This document shows, piece by piece, positions 1 to 10,131 of a stretch of DNA of 64,000 bases. The stretch lies in NCBI GenBank assembly GCA_001899635.1, contig MKVQ01000002.1:188198-252197 (forward strand), read 5' to 3'. The notes under the pieces are model-generated. The model ran no database searches. It was not told the origin of the DNA and worked only from the letters and a program-made list of their open reading frames with translations. Position 1 is the first letter of the stretch, and every line of letters starts with the position of its first letter. The translations under genes and the position numbers were made by a program. Source of the DNA: Myxococcales bacterium 68-20. GTDB taxonomy: Bacteria; Myxococcota_A; Polyangia; Polyangiales; Polyangiaceae.

Positions 1-264
1 GCCGGTGTACGGGATGCCCATCATCTCGAGCATGCCCTGGATGCAGCCGTCCTCGCCGAACCGGCCGTGGAGCGCGAGGAAGGCAACGTCGATCGACGCC
101 TCACGCACCGCCTGGTCCGCGGGCTTTCCCGCACCGAGCACCACGCGCACCACCTCATGGCCACGCGACTCGAGCGCCTTGGCAACGCCCTCACCCGTGC
201 GGAGGGAGATCTCCCGCTCCGCGCTCGTCCCACCCATCAAGACCCCTACACGCCGCTTACTCAT
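1..264 (-). CDS. ddl: D-alanine--D-alanine ligase, N-terminal part (cut by window edge)
   Basis: Ligates two D-alanines for peptidoglycan precursor synthesis in the cytoplasm. Only the first 88 codons are inside the window. They show the Ddl N-terminal fold signature: VGVLMGGTSAEREISLRTG near residues 6-24, and then ALHGRFGEDGCIQGMLE followed by GIPYTG, the conserved stretch just before the ATP-grasp domain. The ATG at 262-264 is preceded by GAGGTGA at a good distance, which supports this start. The ATP-grasp and catalytic parts lie to the left of base 1, so integrity cannot be judged. Identification rests on the well-conserved N-terminal motif and is firm at family level. Confidence 0.9.
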   Translation of the reverse strand, partial: MSKRRVGVLMGGTSAEREISLRTGEGVAKALESRGHEVVRVVLGAGKPADQAVREASIDVAFLALHGRFGEDGCIQGMLEMMGIPYTG

Positions 265-652
265 CCGTGCTCACCTCGGGGTTGTCCTGGAATCCAACTT
301 CTGGGCCGCGTGCAACACGCTGGAAAGACAAGCGCGATGCCGGTCCCAATGTGTCCGGGGGGACACGCCGTGCGCCGGTACTGCCTCTACTCCAGCGCGC
401 GGCTTAGGGTGAGAGAGCACCGCGAAAGCTCGTTCTCACGTACATAGGTAGAGGTCAAGAGGCCAAGTTTATTGTGAGCCTCGCCGCCTCGTCGATTTCA
501 ATGCGCGCCGCAGGCGCACCTCTGCGGGTGGTTGGGGCGCGAGCCCTTAGTTTCGTCGCCCGCAACGGGCCGACCATCAGCTCCCGAGCACGGCAAGACG
601 AATCGCCCCTGGCGACCGCTCTCCGCTCGACGCGATTCGGCCGCGCCGACGC
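265..652. other. Intergenic region with one copy of a dispersed repeat
   Basis: The 388-base spacer between the start of ddl and the end of the PP2C gene. Bases next to ddl should hold its promoter, but I see no convincing -35/-10 pair. The middle holds repeat copy D (491-558). Open frames crossing the region lack the codon bias of neighbouring genes and are not called. Confidence 0.6.
491..558 (-). repeat. Dispersed two-hairpin repeat, copy D
   Basis: Read on the minus strand, this copy holds GGGCTCGCGCCCCAA, then ACCCGCAGAGGTG, then the hairpin GCGCC-TGC-GGCGC, and ends with TTGAAATCGAC. It aligns without gaps to copies B (56536-56599), A (49007-49066) and C (63783-63847). Its second hairpin carries a C-G pair where A and C have G-C, a compensatory difference. 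It lies between two same-strand genes and is not part of any coding sequence. Confidence 0.75.
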
Positions 653-1438
653 TCAGTCGATCTCGACGAGGATCGCCGTGATGTTGTCCTTGCCGCCGCG
701 CTCGTTGGCGAGCGCGATGAACTTCTTCACCGCCTCCTCGCCCTTCAGCGCGACGATCGGAGCGATGTCCGAGTCGCGGAGGTAACCGTGGAGCCCGTCG
801 CTGCAGAGGAGGAAGCGGTCGCCCGGCGCCAGCTTCACGAGCCCGGTGTCGACCTGGACGTAGTCCCGGTTGCCGACCGCGCGCGTGATGACGTTCCTGT
901 GAGGTGACTTCTTGGCTTCCTGCGGGGTGATGAGGCCCTGCTTCAACTGCCACGCGATGAGTGTGTGATCTTCCGTCAGTTGTTCGACGGTCTCATCCTG
1001 CACGCGGTAGATGCGGCTGTCGCCGACCTGGGCGGTCACGGCGTACTCGCCGAGCACGAGGAGCGCGCTCAACGTGGTCCCCATCCCCGTCTTACCGCGG
1101 TCCATCTCGGCCATCGAGAAGACCATGTACGTCGCGGCCTGAATCGAGCTCTCCATCAGGCGGCTCGCCGCGCGCACGTCCTCTTCGACGACGGGATCGG
1201 CGAGCTCGTGCAGGTTTCCGATCCCGCGCTTCACCATCCCGTAGACGGTCTCGACGGCCTCCTGGCTCGCGATCTCACCGGCGGCGTGACCACCCATTCC
1301 ATCGCCGACGATGTAGAGACCGAGGCGATCGTCGAAGAAGAACGCGTCTTCGTTCGATTGTCGTTTGCGGCCGACGTCGGAGAGACCGGTTCCGGTCCGA
1401 CGGAGCGGGGGTTGGGCTAGCTGAGTGCTCATCGCCAT
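653..1438 (-). CDS. PP2C-family serine/threonine protein phosphatase
   Basis: Metal-dependent phosphatase expected to reverse Ser/Thr kinase signalling in the cytoplasm. All PP2C metal-site motifs are present: RKRQSNEDAF (about residues 24-33), GDGMGGHAAGE (45-55), GTTL (120-123), QVGDSRIYR (137-145), CSDGLHG (212-218) and GGKDNITAILVEID at the C-terminus. The length of 261 residues is normal for the soluble bacterial Stp/PrpC type; there is no membrane segment. The start is ambiguous: ATG at 1438, ATG at 1432 or TTG at 1456. I chose 1438 because a weak GAAG lies upstream. It probably works with Hanks-type kinases such as the one at 40.8 kb, but nothing here links the two directly. Confidence 0.93.
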   Translation of the reverse strand: MAMSTQLAQPPLRRTGTGLSDVGRKRQSNEDAFFFDDRLGLYIVGDGMGGHAAGEIASQEAVETVYGMVKRGIGNLHELADPVVEEDVRAASRLMESSIQAATYMVFSMAEMDRGKTGMGTTLSALLVLGEYAVTAQVGDSRIYRVQDETVEQLTEDHTLIAWQLKQGLITPQEAKKSPHRNVITRAVGNRDYVQVDTGLVKLAPGDRFLLCSDGLHGYLRDSDIAPIVALKGEEAVKKFIALANERGGKDNITAILVEID

Positions 1439-1880
1439 CGGCTTCGAGACAAGCAACGGTCATGATACCGGGGACCAAGCACCGACACATCAAGAAATTG
1501 GGGCTCGCGGGCTGGCCTTCGACCCGCGTTGAATTTTCGAGGCTTGTCCACCGCAGTTTCCGGTTTCACCTGAGGAGGCTCGACCTCGGAGGGACGTGCG
1601 CTCCTCGATTGCCCAGTTTCCCCCGGACTTCTCGGAGCTTCCGAGCACTTCTCGAGACTCGACTTCAAGCATCGCGGCCCCGGTGGTCGGAGCGCCGACC
1701 GCCCGGCGGAGGACTCCGGTCGGCGCCGGCGCTCGGCTCGCCTCCCCTGAACCCGCTCTCCTCGAGCCCCGGATGAGATAGCTTCGGGCGGTGGTCGACG
1801 GGGGGCCTGTGCTCCGTCCTGTTGCGTGAGTCGCGTGAATCGCGTCCATCGCGCCGGTCGACATCGGGAGGAACAGGGGA
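1439..1880. other. Divergent promoter region with a truncated dispersed repeat
   Basis: The 442-base gap between the divergently transcribed PP2C and sctV genes. It should hold promoters for both, though no clear -35/-10 or -24/-12 element stands out to my eye. It carries repeat copy E (1494-1540). The rest looks non-coding. Confidence 0.6.
1494..1540 (+). repeat. Dispersed two-hairpin repeat, truncated copy E
   Basis: Reads GAAATTGGGGCTCGCG, then GGCTGGCCTTCGACCCGCG and TTGAATTTTCGA. Both ends match the other copies, but about 19 central bases (the second half of hairpin 1 and the ACCCGCAG spacer) are missing. It looks like an internal deletion derivative. Weaker than the other four copies. 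Confidence 0.5.
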
Positions 1881-3875
1881 GTGAATCGCTCGACACTCAA
1901 GCTTGGCGGGCCGCGCGGCGCAGGCCGCGGCCTCGGCGGCGCAGAGCTCGGTCTCGCGCTGCTCGTCATCTCGGTCGTCGCGATGATGATCGTGCCGCTG
2001 CCGACGTGGCTGCTCGACGTCCTCATCGCGACCAACCTCTCGATCTCGGTCGCGGTCCTGCTCGTGGTCCTCTACGTCCCGGACGCGCTCGCGATCGCGA
2101 CGTTCCCGACGATCCTCCTCCTCACGACCCTCTTCCGCCTCGCGCTCAACGTCTCGTCGGTGCGCCTGATCCTGCTCCAGGCGAACGCAGGCGATGTGAT
2201 CAAGGCGTTCGGGCAGTTCGTCGTACGGGGCAACTACGTCGTCGGTGGCGTCATCTTCCTCGTCCTCACGATCATCCAGTTCATCGTGATCGCGAAGGGC
2301 TCCGAGCGCGTCGCCGAGGTGGGTGCGCGCTTCGTCCTCGATGCGATGCCGGGCAAGCAGATGGCGATCGACGCGGAGCTCCGCTCAGGCGCGATCGACG
2401 GCAACGAGGCCCGCCGGCGCCGCCGGATGCTGTCGCGCGAGAGCCAGTTCTACGGCTCGATGGACGGGGCGATGAAGTTCGTGAAGGGCGACGTCATCGC
2501 GTCGCTCGTGATCACGGTCGTGAACATCCTCGGCGGCCTCGCGATCGGCGTCGGGCAGAAGGGGATGCCCGCGGTCGAGGCGCTCAAGCGGTACGGCCTG
2601 CTCACGATCGGCGACGGCCTCGTGTCCCAGATCCCGGCGCTCGTCCTCTCCACCGCTGCCGGCGTCCTCGTCACGCGCGTCGCGAGCGAGGATCCCGACA
2701 CGCCCCTCGGTCAGGAGCTCGCGAGCCAGCTCTTCGGGATGCCGAAGGCGCTGCGCGTCGCCTCCGGCTTCGTCCTCCTCCTCGCGCTCGTCCCCGGCCT
2801 GCCGGCGGTGCCGTTCCTCGTGCTCGCCGCCGCCCTCTTCGTCATCGCCCGCGCCCGCGCCCGCCAGATCGCGCGCGACGATCGTCGCGACGCCACCGAG
2901 CCACGTCCGATCGCGCCCGCGGCGGGTGGGCGGCGAACGGAGACGCCCTTCGTCCCGATCGTCGTGCCGTGGAGCATCGAGGTGAGCGAGGACCTCGCGA
3001 GCGCGCTCGAGGACGCGAACGAGGACGGCGAGCGGCTCGGCCTCCGGTCGGAGGCGCTCGCGCTCAGGGAGCGCCTCTTCTCCGAGCTCGGAGTCCCCCT
3101 CCCCGCGCCGCGCGTCCGGGTCGCGCCGGGCCTCCCCGCACGCCACGCCGTGCTCTCGCTCTTCGAGGTCCCTGCGCGCGTGATGCCCGTCATCCCCGAC
3201 GGCACCGGCGACGGCGAGGTCGTCCGCGTCGTCGCCGACGCCGCCGCCGAGCTGCTTCGCGGGCGCGCGGCCGATTTCCTCGGCCTCGCGGAGACCCAGC
3301 GCCTGCTGGACGAGCTCGAGCAGTTCGCGCCCGCCACCGTCCGCAACGTCGTCCCGAAGCCCGTCACGCTGACGTTGCTCACCGACGTCCTCCGCCGCCT
3401 CCTCGAGGAGCGGGTGTCGATCCGCGACCTCCGCGCCATCCTCGAGGCGCTCGCGTCACTCGCCGCTACGGAGAAGGATCCGCTCACCCTCACCGAGCTC
3501 GTTCGCGCTCAGCTCCGGCGTGCGCTCACGTTCAAGCTCACACGCGGCGCCACCCAGCTCGGCGTCGTCCTCGTCGATCCGACGATCGAGGACACCATCC
3601 GGCGCGCGATCCAGCGCACGCCTGCAGGCGCGTTCCTCACGCTCCCGCCGGCGGCAGCGCGGGACGTCATCGCGGCGCTCCGCCGTGCCGGCTCGGAAGC
3701 GACGACACAGGGCGCGGCAGCGCCTGTGTTCCTCACGCAGCCCGACATCCGCCGCTTCATGCGAAAGCTCCTCGAGACCGAGGTCCCCGACGCGACGGTA
3801 GTGAGCTTCGCCGAGCTCCTCCCCGAGGTCACGCTCCGCCCGGTGGCGCGCGCGAACCTCGCCGGGATCGGCTGA
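1881..3875 (+). CDS. Type III secretion export gate protein SctV-like (FHIPEP family), orphan
   Basis: FHIPEP-family proteins form the nonameric export gate of flagella (FlhA) or injectisomes (SctV) in the inner membrane. This one has 664 residues. Hydrophobic segments lie at about 25-65, 70-100, 118-140, 205-225, 240-262 and 295-325, and a cytoplasmic domain follows from about 330. Signature stretches are RLALNVSSVRL (86-96), LDAMPGKQMAID (153-164) and YGSMDGAMKFVKGD (191-204). The AMKFVKGD form resembles SctV more than FlhA. The C-terminal domain keeps FLGLAETQRLLDELE and VSIRDLRAILEAL. GTG start at 1881 after AGGAACAGGGGA. No other secretion or flagellar gene lies within the window, so it stands alone here. 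Confidence 0.88.
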   Translation: MNRSTLKLGGPRGAGRGLGGAELGLALLVISVVAMMIVPLPTWLLDVLIATNLSISVAVLLVVLYVPDALAIATFPTILLLTTLFRLALNVSSVRLILLQANAGDVIKAFGQFVVRGNYVVGGVIFLVLTIIQFIVIAKGSERVAEVGARFVLDAMPGKQMAIDAELRSGAIDGNEARRRRRMLSRESQFYGSMDGAMKFVKGDVIASLVITVVNILGGLAIGVGQKGMPAVEALKRYGLLTIGDGLVSQIPALVLSTAAGVLVTRVASEDPDTPLGQELASQLFGMPKALRVASGFVLLLALVPGLPAVPFLVLAAALFVIARARARQIARDDRRDATEPRPIAPAAGGRRTETPFVPIVVPWSIEVSEDLASALEDANEDGERLGLRSEALALRERLFSELGVPLPAPRVRVAPGLPARHAVLSLFEVPARVMPVIPDGTGDGEVVRVVADAAAELLRGRAADFLGLAETQRLLDELEQFAPATVRNVVPKPVTLTLLTDVLRRLLEERVSIRDLRAILEALASLAATEKDPLTLTELVRAQLRRALTFKLTRGATQLGVVLVDPTIEDTIRRAIQRTPAGAFLTLPPAAARDVIAALRRAGSEATTQGAAAPVFLTQPDIRRFMRKLLETEVPDATVVSFAELLPEVTLRPVARANLAGIG

Positions 3876-3914
3876 GCGATCGGGCGTGCGCGAGCGACGG
3901 CGCCCGCCGCGCCG

Positions 3915-4898
3915 CTACATCTTCGGGCGTGCCATCTTGCGCTGGGCGAGGCCCATGCGCGCGACCATCTGCTTCGCCTCGCGCTCGAGAAGCGGGTGCA
4001 CCTTCTTCTGGGGCGGGAGGAACATCCCGAGGAGGTGCGGATTCATCTCGGCGAGCTTCTTCAGCGCGCGGCCAATCCCCTTCGTGTCGTTGACGGCGGC
4101 GTAAGCGTACGCACGGGCGCGCCACATCTGCGCCTTCATCTCGGCGTGCTCGGGCGCATCGGGGTTGAACAGGTCGAGGGTGTCGACCGCCTTCCTCCCC
4201 TGCCCGGTCCGCGCCCACGCCTCGCCGGCGACGGCCGCAAACATCACGCGCGTCTTCGGCTCCTGCTGCTTTCCGAGCTCGAGCTTGTCGGCGAGCGCGC
4301 GCGCCTCCGCGGTCTCACCGAGCGTGAGGTGCAGCATCGCGCGCATCGCGCGGACCTGCCCGGCGATCGGCGCGAGCTCCTTGTCCAGGTTGACCGACTC
4401 GAGCGTGGCGAGGGCGGCGCGGGGGTCCTCCTGCATCTGGAGCTGCGCCTTGGCGAGGACGGCCTGCGTGTCGCCCTTCTTGAACTCGGTCTCGAGCCGC
4501 TCGATCGCCTTCTTGCGCCCCTCGTCCGTGTCGGCGCCCTTCAGGATCGCTCCGAGCGCCTGCGTCTTCTTCACGTAGCGCTGGAGCCAGATCATGACGC
4601 CGACCGCGAGCACGCTGGCGACGCCGGCGACGGCCTTCGGGATCCAGCCCGGGATGATGAGCGCGATCACCCAGATGACCGCGGCGACGAGCGCGACGCG
4701 GAGGAAGATCTTCTTGAGATCGACCGGCGGGCGCTCGTCCTGCGCCTTGCCGAGCTCTGCGAGCTCCTTCTGGACGTCGGCGGCGCTCTTCTTCTTTTTC
4801 TTCGACTTGGCGGGCGGGGGCCGCGAGCCCGCGCCTGCTGCCGTGCTCTCGGCGTCGTCCGTCGCCACTGCCTCGTCCTTGTCGCTCTCGCTGGCCAC
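3915..4898 (-). CDS. Membrane protein with C-terminal TPR-like helices, unknown function
   Basis: 327 residues. An acidic N-terminus is followed by a Lys-rich patch (about 31-38, five lysines in a row) and two hydrophobic helices at about 66-86 and 89-106, then a soluble alpha-helical region of about 220 residues. Phrases such as AVLAKAQLQMQEDPRAALATL and AWARTGQGRKAVDTL have the spacing of TPR repeats, so a scaffold role is possible. It is convergent with sctV (39-base gap) and downstream of the permease gene on the same strand. I do not recognise an ortholog, and no enzyme motif is visible. Confidence 0.75.
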   Translation of the reverse strand: MASESDKDEAVATDDAESTAAGAGSRPPPAKSKKKKKSAADVQKELAELGKAQDERPPVDLKKIFLRVALVAAVIWVIALIIPGWIPKAVAGVASVLAVGVMIWLQRYVKKTQALGAILKGADTDEGRKKAIERLETEFKKGDTQAVLAKAQLQMQEDPRAALATLESVNLDKELAPIAGQVRAMRAMLHLTLGETAEARALADKLELGKQQEPKTRVMFAAVAGEAWARTGQGRKAVDTLDLFNPDAPEHAEMKAQMWRARAYAYAAVNDTKGIGRALKKLAEMNPHLLGMFLPPQKKVHPLLEREAKQMVARMGLAQRKMARPKM

Positions 4899-4964
4899 GG
4901 CGCGTCCTTACCCCGACAGTCCGCGCCTGGCAAACCCTGCTCGTACCCCAGCCTCCACTCTCGC

Positions 4965-6302
4965 CTACTCTCGCGGCGTCGGCCGGGGCGTCGGCGGCGG
5001 CATGCTGCCGACCGGCTCGCCTGCCATCTCGGGGTCGGCCGCCTGGAGCTGCTGCCGGATGTGGATGAACACGCTCTGCGTGAGCGACATCACCGGCACG
5101 GCGAGCAGCGCGCCCACGACGCCGAAGAAGTGCTCGCCCACGAGGAGCGAGAAGATCACGAGCACCGGATGGATCTTCGCCGCGTCGCCCATGATCTTCG
5201 GATTCAGGAGGTTCGCCTCGACCTGGTGGATCCCGATGATCCAGACGAGCACGAAGACCGCGGTGCCGAAGGACTGCGTCAGGCCGAGGATGACCGCAGG
5301 GATCGCGCTGATGATCGCTCCGAAGATCGGGATGAGGCTCAGCACCGTCGCGATCAGCGCCAGCACCGGCCAGTACTTGAGCCCGACGATCGCGAAGCCG
5401 ATCGCGCTGAGCACCCCGTTCACGAGGCAGATGAGGAGCTGCCCACGTACGACGCCCGAGAGCCCTCGGTCGGCACGCACGAGCAGCGACCTCCACGACG
5501 CGCGACTGCTCGGACGGAGGAGCGACTCGAAGAAGCCCAGGATGCGCTCGCGCGTGAGGATCGTGTACGCGGCGAGCATGAGCGTGAGACCGAAGACGAA
5601 GAAGAAGCGGCTCACGCCCGCGATGATGTCGCGGCCGATCTTCACGATCTCCAGCGCGTTGCGCTGCGCATAGGCCACGCTCTTGCCGGCGATGTCGGCA
5701 ACGAGCTTGTCGAGGTCGAACGGCTCGGCGCCCGGCTCGCGCACCGGCTCGATCAGGTAGCCCCCGCCCTTGGTCGGGTTGATCGCGATCGGTCCGTCGA
5801 TCTCGATCGCGAACGACCCGTCCGCGCGCTGCCGCGCGACGATCGCCGCCCCGTCCTTGTCCTCCGGGCCCTCGCCGTCCGCACGATCTCCGGAACCGGG
5901 ATGTTCGGCGCCACCGAGCCCGAGCGAGCGGAGGCGCTGCTGCACCTCGGGGACCCACTCGGTCTTGATCGTCTTCGAGATGACGGGCAGCTCACGGCGG
6001 AAGTTGGCGACCTCCTGAGCGACCCGCGGCGCCCCGATGCGCACGCTCAGGGCGAGCGAGCCGAGGACGACGACGTAGACCAGGATGATCGCGAGCGCCC
6101 GCGGCACGCGCTTGCGCTCGACCCAGGCGACCGCCGGGGTGAGCACGTAGGCGATCACGACCGCGAGCACGAACGGCAAGAGGACCGATCGCGCTGCGAC
6201 CACGACCGCGACCAGGATCGCGGCGCTGACGGCGAGGAAGATCGTGTGGCGCCGGCGCGCGCCACGCATCGGATCGATGATGACCGGCCCCTCCGGATCC
6301 AT
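4965..6302 (-). CDS. AI-2E/PerM-family membrane permease
   Basis: 445-residue polytopic protein of the AI-2E transporter (UPF0118/PerM) family. Hydrophobic helices start with HTIFLAVSAAILVAVVVAAR; a large soluble loop follows (about 100-200), then the family's C-terminal cluster, including GLSGVVRGQLLICLVNGVLS, LIPIFGAIISAIPAV and LLVGEHFFGVVGALLAVPV. Substrates of most members are unknown. The C-terminus is Pro-rich (PPPTPRPTPRE). ATG at 6302 is the best start because it overlaps the stop codon of the upstream HIT gene by one base (TGATG), implying translational coupling. A longer open frame reaches 6461, but its extra residues overlap the HIT gene and are Arg-rich shadow sequence. Confidence 0.88.
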   Translation of the reverse strand: MDPEGPVIIDPMRGARRRHTIFLAVSAAILVAVVVAARSVLLPFVLAVVIAYVLTPAVAWVERKRVPRALAIILVYVVVLGSLALSVRIGAPRVAQEVANFRRELPVISKTIKTEWVPEVQQRLRSLGLGGAEHPGSGDRADGEGPEDKDGAAIVARQRADGSFAIEIDGPIAINPTKGGGYLIEPVREPGAEPFDLDKLVADIAGKSVAYAQRNALEIVKIGRDIIAGVSRFFFVFGLTLMLAAYTILTRERILGFFESLLRPSSRASWRSLLVRADRGLSGVVRGQLLICLVNGVLSAIGFAIVGLKYWPVLALIATVLSLIPIFGAIISAIPAVILGLTQSFGTAVFVLVWIIGIHQVEANLLNPKIMGDAAKIHPVLVIFSLLVGEHFFGVVGALLAVPVMSLTQSVFIHIRQQLQAADPEMAGEPVGSMPPPTPRPTPRE

Positions 6303-6856
6303 CACCCTGCCTCCCCGGAAGCCGGCGACACGGGCGCCGGGGCACGCTCTCCCGGCAGGTCCGCGAACGCCGCGTAAAGGCGCTGCCACGCGTCGTCCAG
6401 GTACTCGGGCATGACGCGGACGTCGGCGAGCACCGGCATGAAGTTCGAGTCCCCCGCCCATCGCGGGACGATGTGCCCGTGCACGTGATCGGCAACGCCG
6501 GCGCCGGCGTCACGGCCGAGGTTGAAGCCGACGTTCATCGCGGAACAGCTGACGGCGCGACGTAGACGCACGGTGCTCTCGCGAAGAAGCGCCATGAGGG
6601 CGGCGTATTCCTCATTCGAGAGCTCGGCCAGGTCCGCGACGTGCCGGCGCGGGGCGACGAGCAGGTGCGAGGGCGTGAACGGGTAACGGTTCAGGCACAC
6701 GGACGCGTGCTCCTGAACGACCACCACCAGGTTCTCGCGGAACGCCGACGCCGAGCGCGGGTGCTCGCAGAAGAAGCAGCCGCCCTTGCCCTTCGCCGTC
6801 TCGTCGCTGCGGAGGAGATAGGGCATGCGCCACGGGGCCCAGAGCGGGGTCGACAT
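6302..6856 (-). CDS. HIT-family nucleotide hydrolase/phosphorylase (Ap4A-phosphorylase-like)
   Basis: Small cytoplasmic enzyme of the histidine-triad superfamily, which hydrolyses or phosphorolyses dinucleoside polyphosphates and related nucleotides. It shows the N-terminal LWAPWRMPYL of the Ap4A-phosphorylase-like branch, a possible zinc pair CFFC (27-30), NRYPFTPSHLLVAPRRH (56-72), and the catalytic triad HVHGHIVPRW with His at 124, 126 and 128. 184 residues, normal for the branch. ATG at 6856 (MSTPLW) is preferred over the upstream ATG at 6874, since the family begins with this motif. Coupled to the downstream permease gene through a one-base overlap. Confidence 0.92.
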   Translation of the reverse strand: MSTPLWAPWRMPYLLRSDETAKGKGGCFFCEHPRSASAFRENLVVVVQEHASVCLNRYPFTPSHLLVAPRRHVADLAELSNEEYAALMALLRESTVRLRRAVSCSAMNVGFNLGRDAGAGVADHVHGHIVPRWAGDSNFMPVLADVRVMPEYLDDAWQRLYAAFADLPGERAPAPVSPASGEAG

Positions 6857-6951
6857 CAGCCGCGCACCATACACCAGGCGGCCTCCTCAGCCGACCTGCA
6901 AGGTCCAACGGACGAGCCTCGAGTTGCCAGATGAGTGCTCCAAAATGCGAC

Positions 6952-6987
6952 GACGGCGGCTGCCTCCTTTCGGAAGCGGCCGCCGTC
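6952..6987 (-). terminator. Rho-independent terminator of rpsA
   Basis: On the minus strand, GACGGCGGC and GCCGCCGTC form a 9-bp GC stem around a loop of about 18 bases, and TCGCATTTTGG follows. It lies 33 bases past the rpsA stop at 7021 and ahead of the HIT gene, as expected for a terminator ending the rpsA transcript. Confidence 0.7.
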
Positions 6988-7020
6988 AGTCAGTTACAGC
7001 TCAGAGCGTCGAGAAGGGGC

Positions 7021-8853
<1,833 letters not shown>

Positions 8854-9175
8854 GTGAACTTTGGTTGAACCTCGTTTCGTCCACGCCGATGGTTCGGTCG
8901 CGAACGCCTTCCTCCCCCCAGGCCTAGCTCCATATGAAAAAGAGCGGGGACCGAAGGGGGCCGGGGCTTTAGCCCAGCGACTTTTCGGAGTCAAAGGGCC
9001 GAGCTCGTGGCGTGCCAAGAAAAACGGGCGGTCCGACGAGCCGATGCGTGCGCCCCCGATTCCCGAGGCGAGAACGCGAGCGCGGCGCCACCCGCTCGAG
9101 CACTGCCGGACGCCGCAAAAGTAGGTCTGCAGGCAGGTCGCTCGCGGAACCGGTCCGTCCCCGGCCAAGGCGCAG
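8854..9175. other. Intergenic region upstream of rpsA
   Basis: 322 bases between the end of the lipoprotein gene at 9176 and the rpsA start. It must hold the rpsA promoter if the gene is transcribed separately from cmk; the only AT-rich spot is around 8930-8945 (minus strand CTTTTTCATATGG), which could contribute a -10 region. I do not see a reliable -35. Nothing else recognised. Confidence 0.5.
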
Positions 9176-10120
9176 TCAGAGGCCGAGGTCCGCGCCCGAC
9201 GCGTTCGGCAGCTCCTCGAGCAGGCGCGGCGGTACGGCCACGCGTACGAAGACGGTGGTCCCCTCGTAGGTGACCTTGGCGGTCTTCAACCAGGCGCGGC
9301 TCTCGCTCACTCCGCCGGCCGCGCCACCGTCCTTCGCGAGCTCCTCGACGACGCGCTTCGCCTGCATCTCTCCCCACGCCGTCGCGTCCGCGTCTGCGTA
9401 GGTGAGGCCAACGACCAGGCCGCCCTTCCCCGGCTTCAGCGCGAAGAGGGCGGTCGTGAGCTTCTTCGAGAGCATCCCGTACAGCGGGTGCCGATCGAGC
9501 GCGTGCACGAGGGGTCCGCTCACCCGAACGACGGCGAGGGCGTCCGGATCGACCTCGGGCGCGGGACGCCGGGCCGGCATCGCGAACACCTGACGCGCGC
9601 GCGTGCGGGCATCGCCGAGCGTGCCGACCCACGTGCGATCCGGCAGGACGAAGACCGCGCCGGCGTCGGCGTGCCTTCGATCGAGCAGCTCGTACTCGAT
9701 CACCTTCGCGCGATCGCTCGTCGGCCGGAAGAGCGCACGGCCCTCGGCGTCCGTGATCTTCTGCGGGTCGAGGCTCGCAGGCACGCCGCGAAGGACGAGC
9801 GCCGCGTCGAAGCCCTTGCTCAGCCCGACGATGATCTCCTCGGCGCCTTCGGCAGCTCGCACCATCGTGTCGCCACGCGCGACCCCGCGCGCCTGTGCTG
9901 CGCGCACGACCGCCTTGAAGAACGAGCCGTAGAGCCCGTCACGCTTCATCGCCTGCGGCCGGATCACCGCGTAGAGGTCGGGCGTACCCTCGAAGACGTC
10001 AGCCCAGGCCGCGACGCTCTCTTGTTTCGGTGGTGCGGGCGGCGGCGCTTCACCACCACACGAGACGACGCTCGTGGAGAGGAGCGTTGCGATGAAGAGC
10101 GCTGCAATGCGTCTTCTCAC
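9176..10120 (-). CDS. Putative lipoprotein, unknown function
   Basis: 314 residues with a lipoprotein signal peptide: MRRRIAALFIATLLSTSVVSCGG, lipobox SVVSC with the lipidated Cys at about residue 21, then a Pro-rich linker. The mature part is alpha/beta with no motif I can name. It starts 11 bases after cmk ends, so it probably belongs to the aroA-cmk transcript. Its opening phrase (a residue run around PDLYAVIRP) and overall layout recall the lipoprotein at 14156-15109, but I could not establish homology by eye. Confidence 0.8.
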   Translation of the reverse strand: MRRRIAALFIATLLSTSVVSCGGEAPPPAPPKQESVAAWADVFEGTPDLYAVIRPQAMKRDGLYGSFFKAVVRAAQARGVARGDTMVRAAEGAEEIIVGLSKGFDAALVLRGVPASLDPQKITDAEGRALFRPTSDRAKVIEYELLDRRHADAGAVFVLPDRTWVGTLGDARTRARQVFAMPARRPAPEVDPDALAVVRVSGPLVHALDRHPLYGMLSKKLTTALFALKPGKGGLVVGLTYADADATAWGEMQAKRVVEELAKDGGAAGGVSESRAWLKTAKVTYEGTTVFVRVAVPPRLLEELPNASGADLGL

Positions 10121-10131
10121 GAACGCCCCCC

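Noticed and set aside
1881-3875. Flagellar FlhA instead of a type III secretion SctV protein
   Set aside because: Motif AMKFVKGD and the lack of any flagellar gene nearby favour SctV, though a phylogeny would be decisive.
3996-6377. Open frame of about 790 codons on the plus strand
   Set aside because: Overlaps three well-supported minus-strand genes and shows only His/Asp/Arg-rich shadow composition.
8854-9168. N-terminal extension of ribosomal protein S1
   Set aside because: The frame is open but the extra 105 residues are Arg/Ser/Ala-rich non-coding-type sequence; S1 proteins start near MATET.
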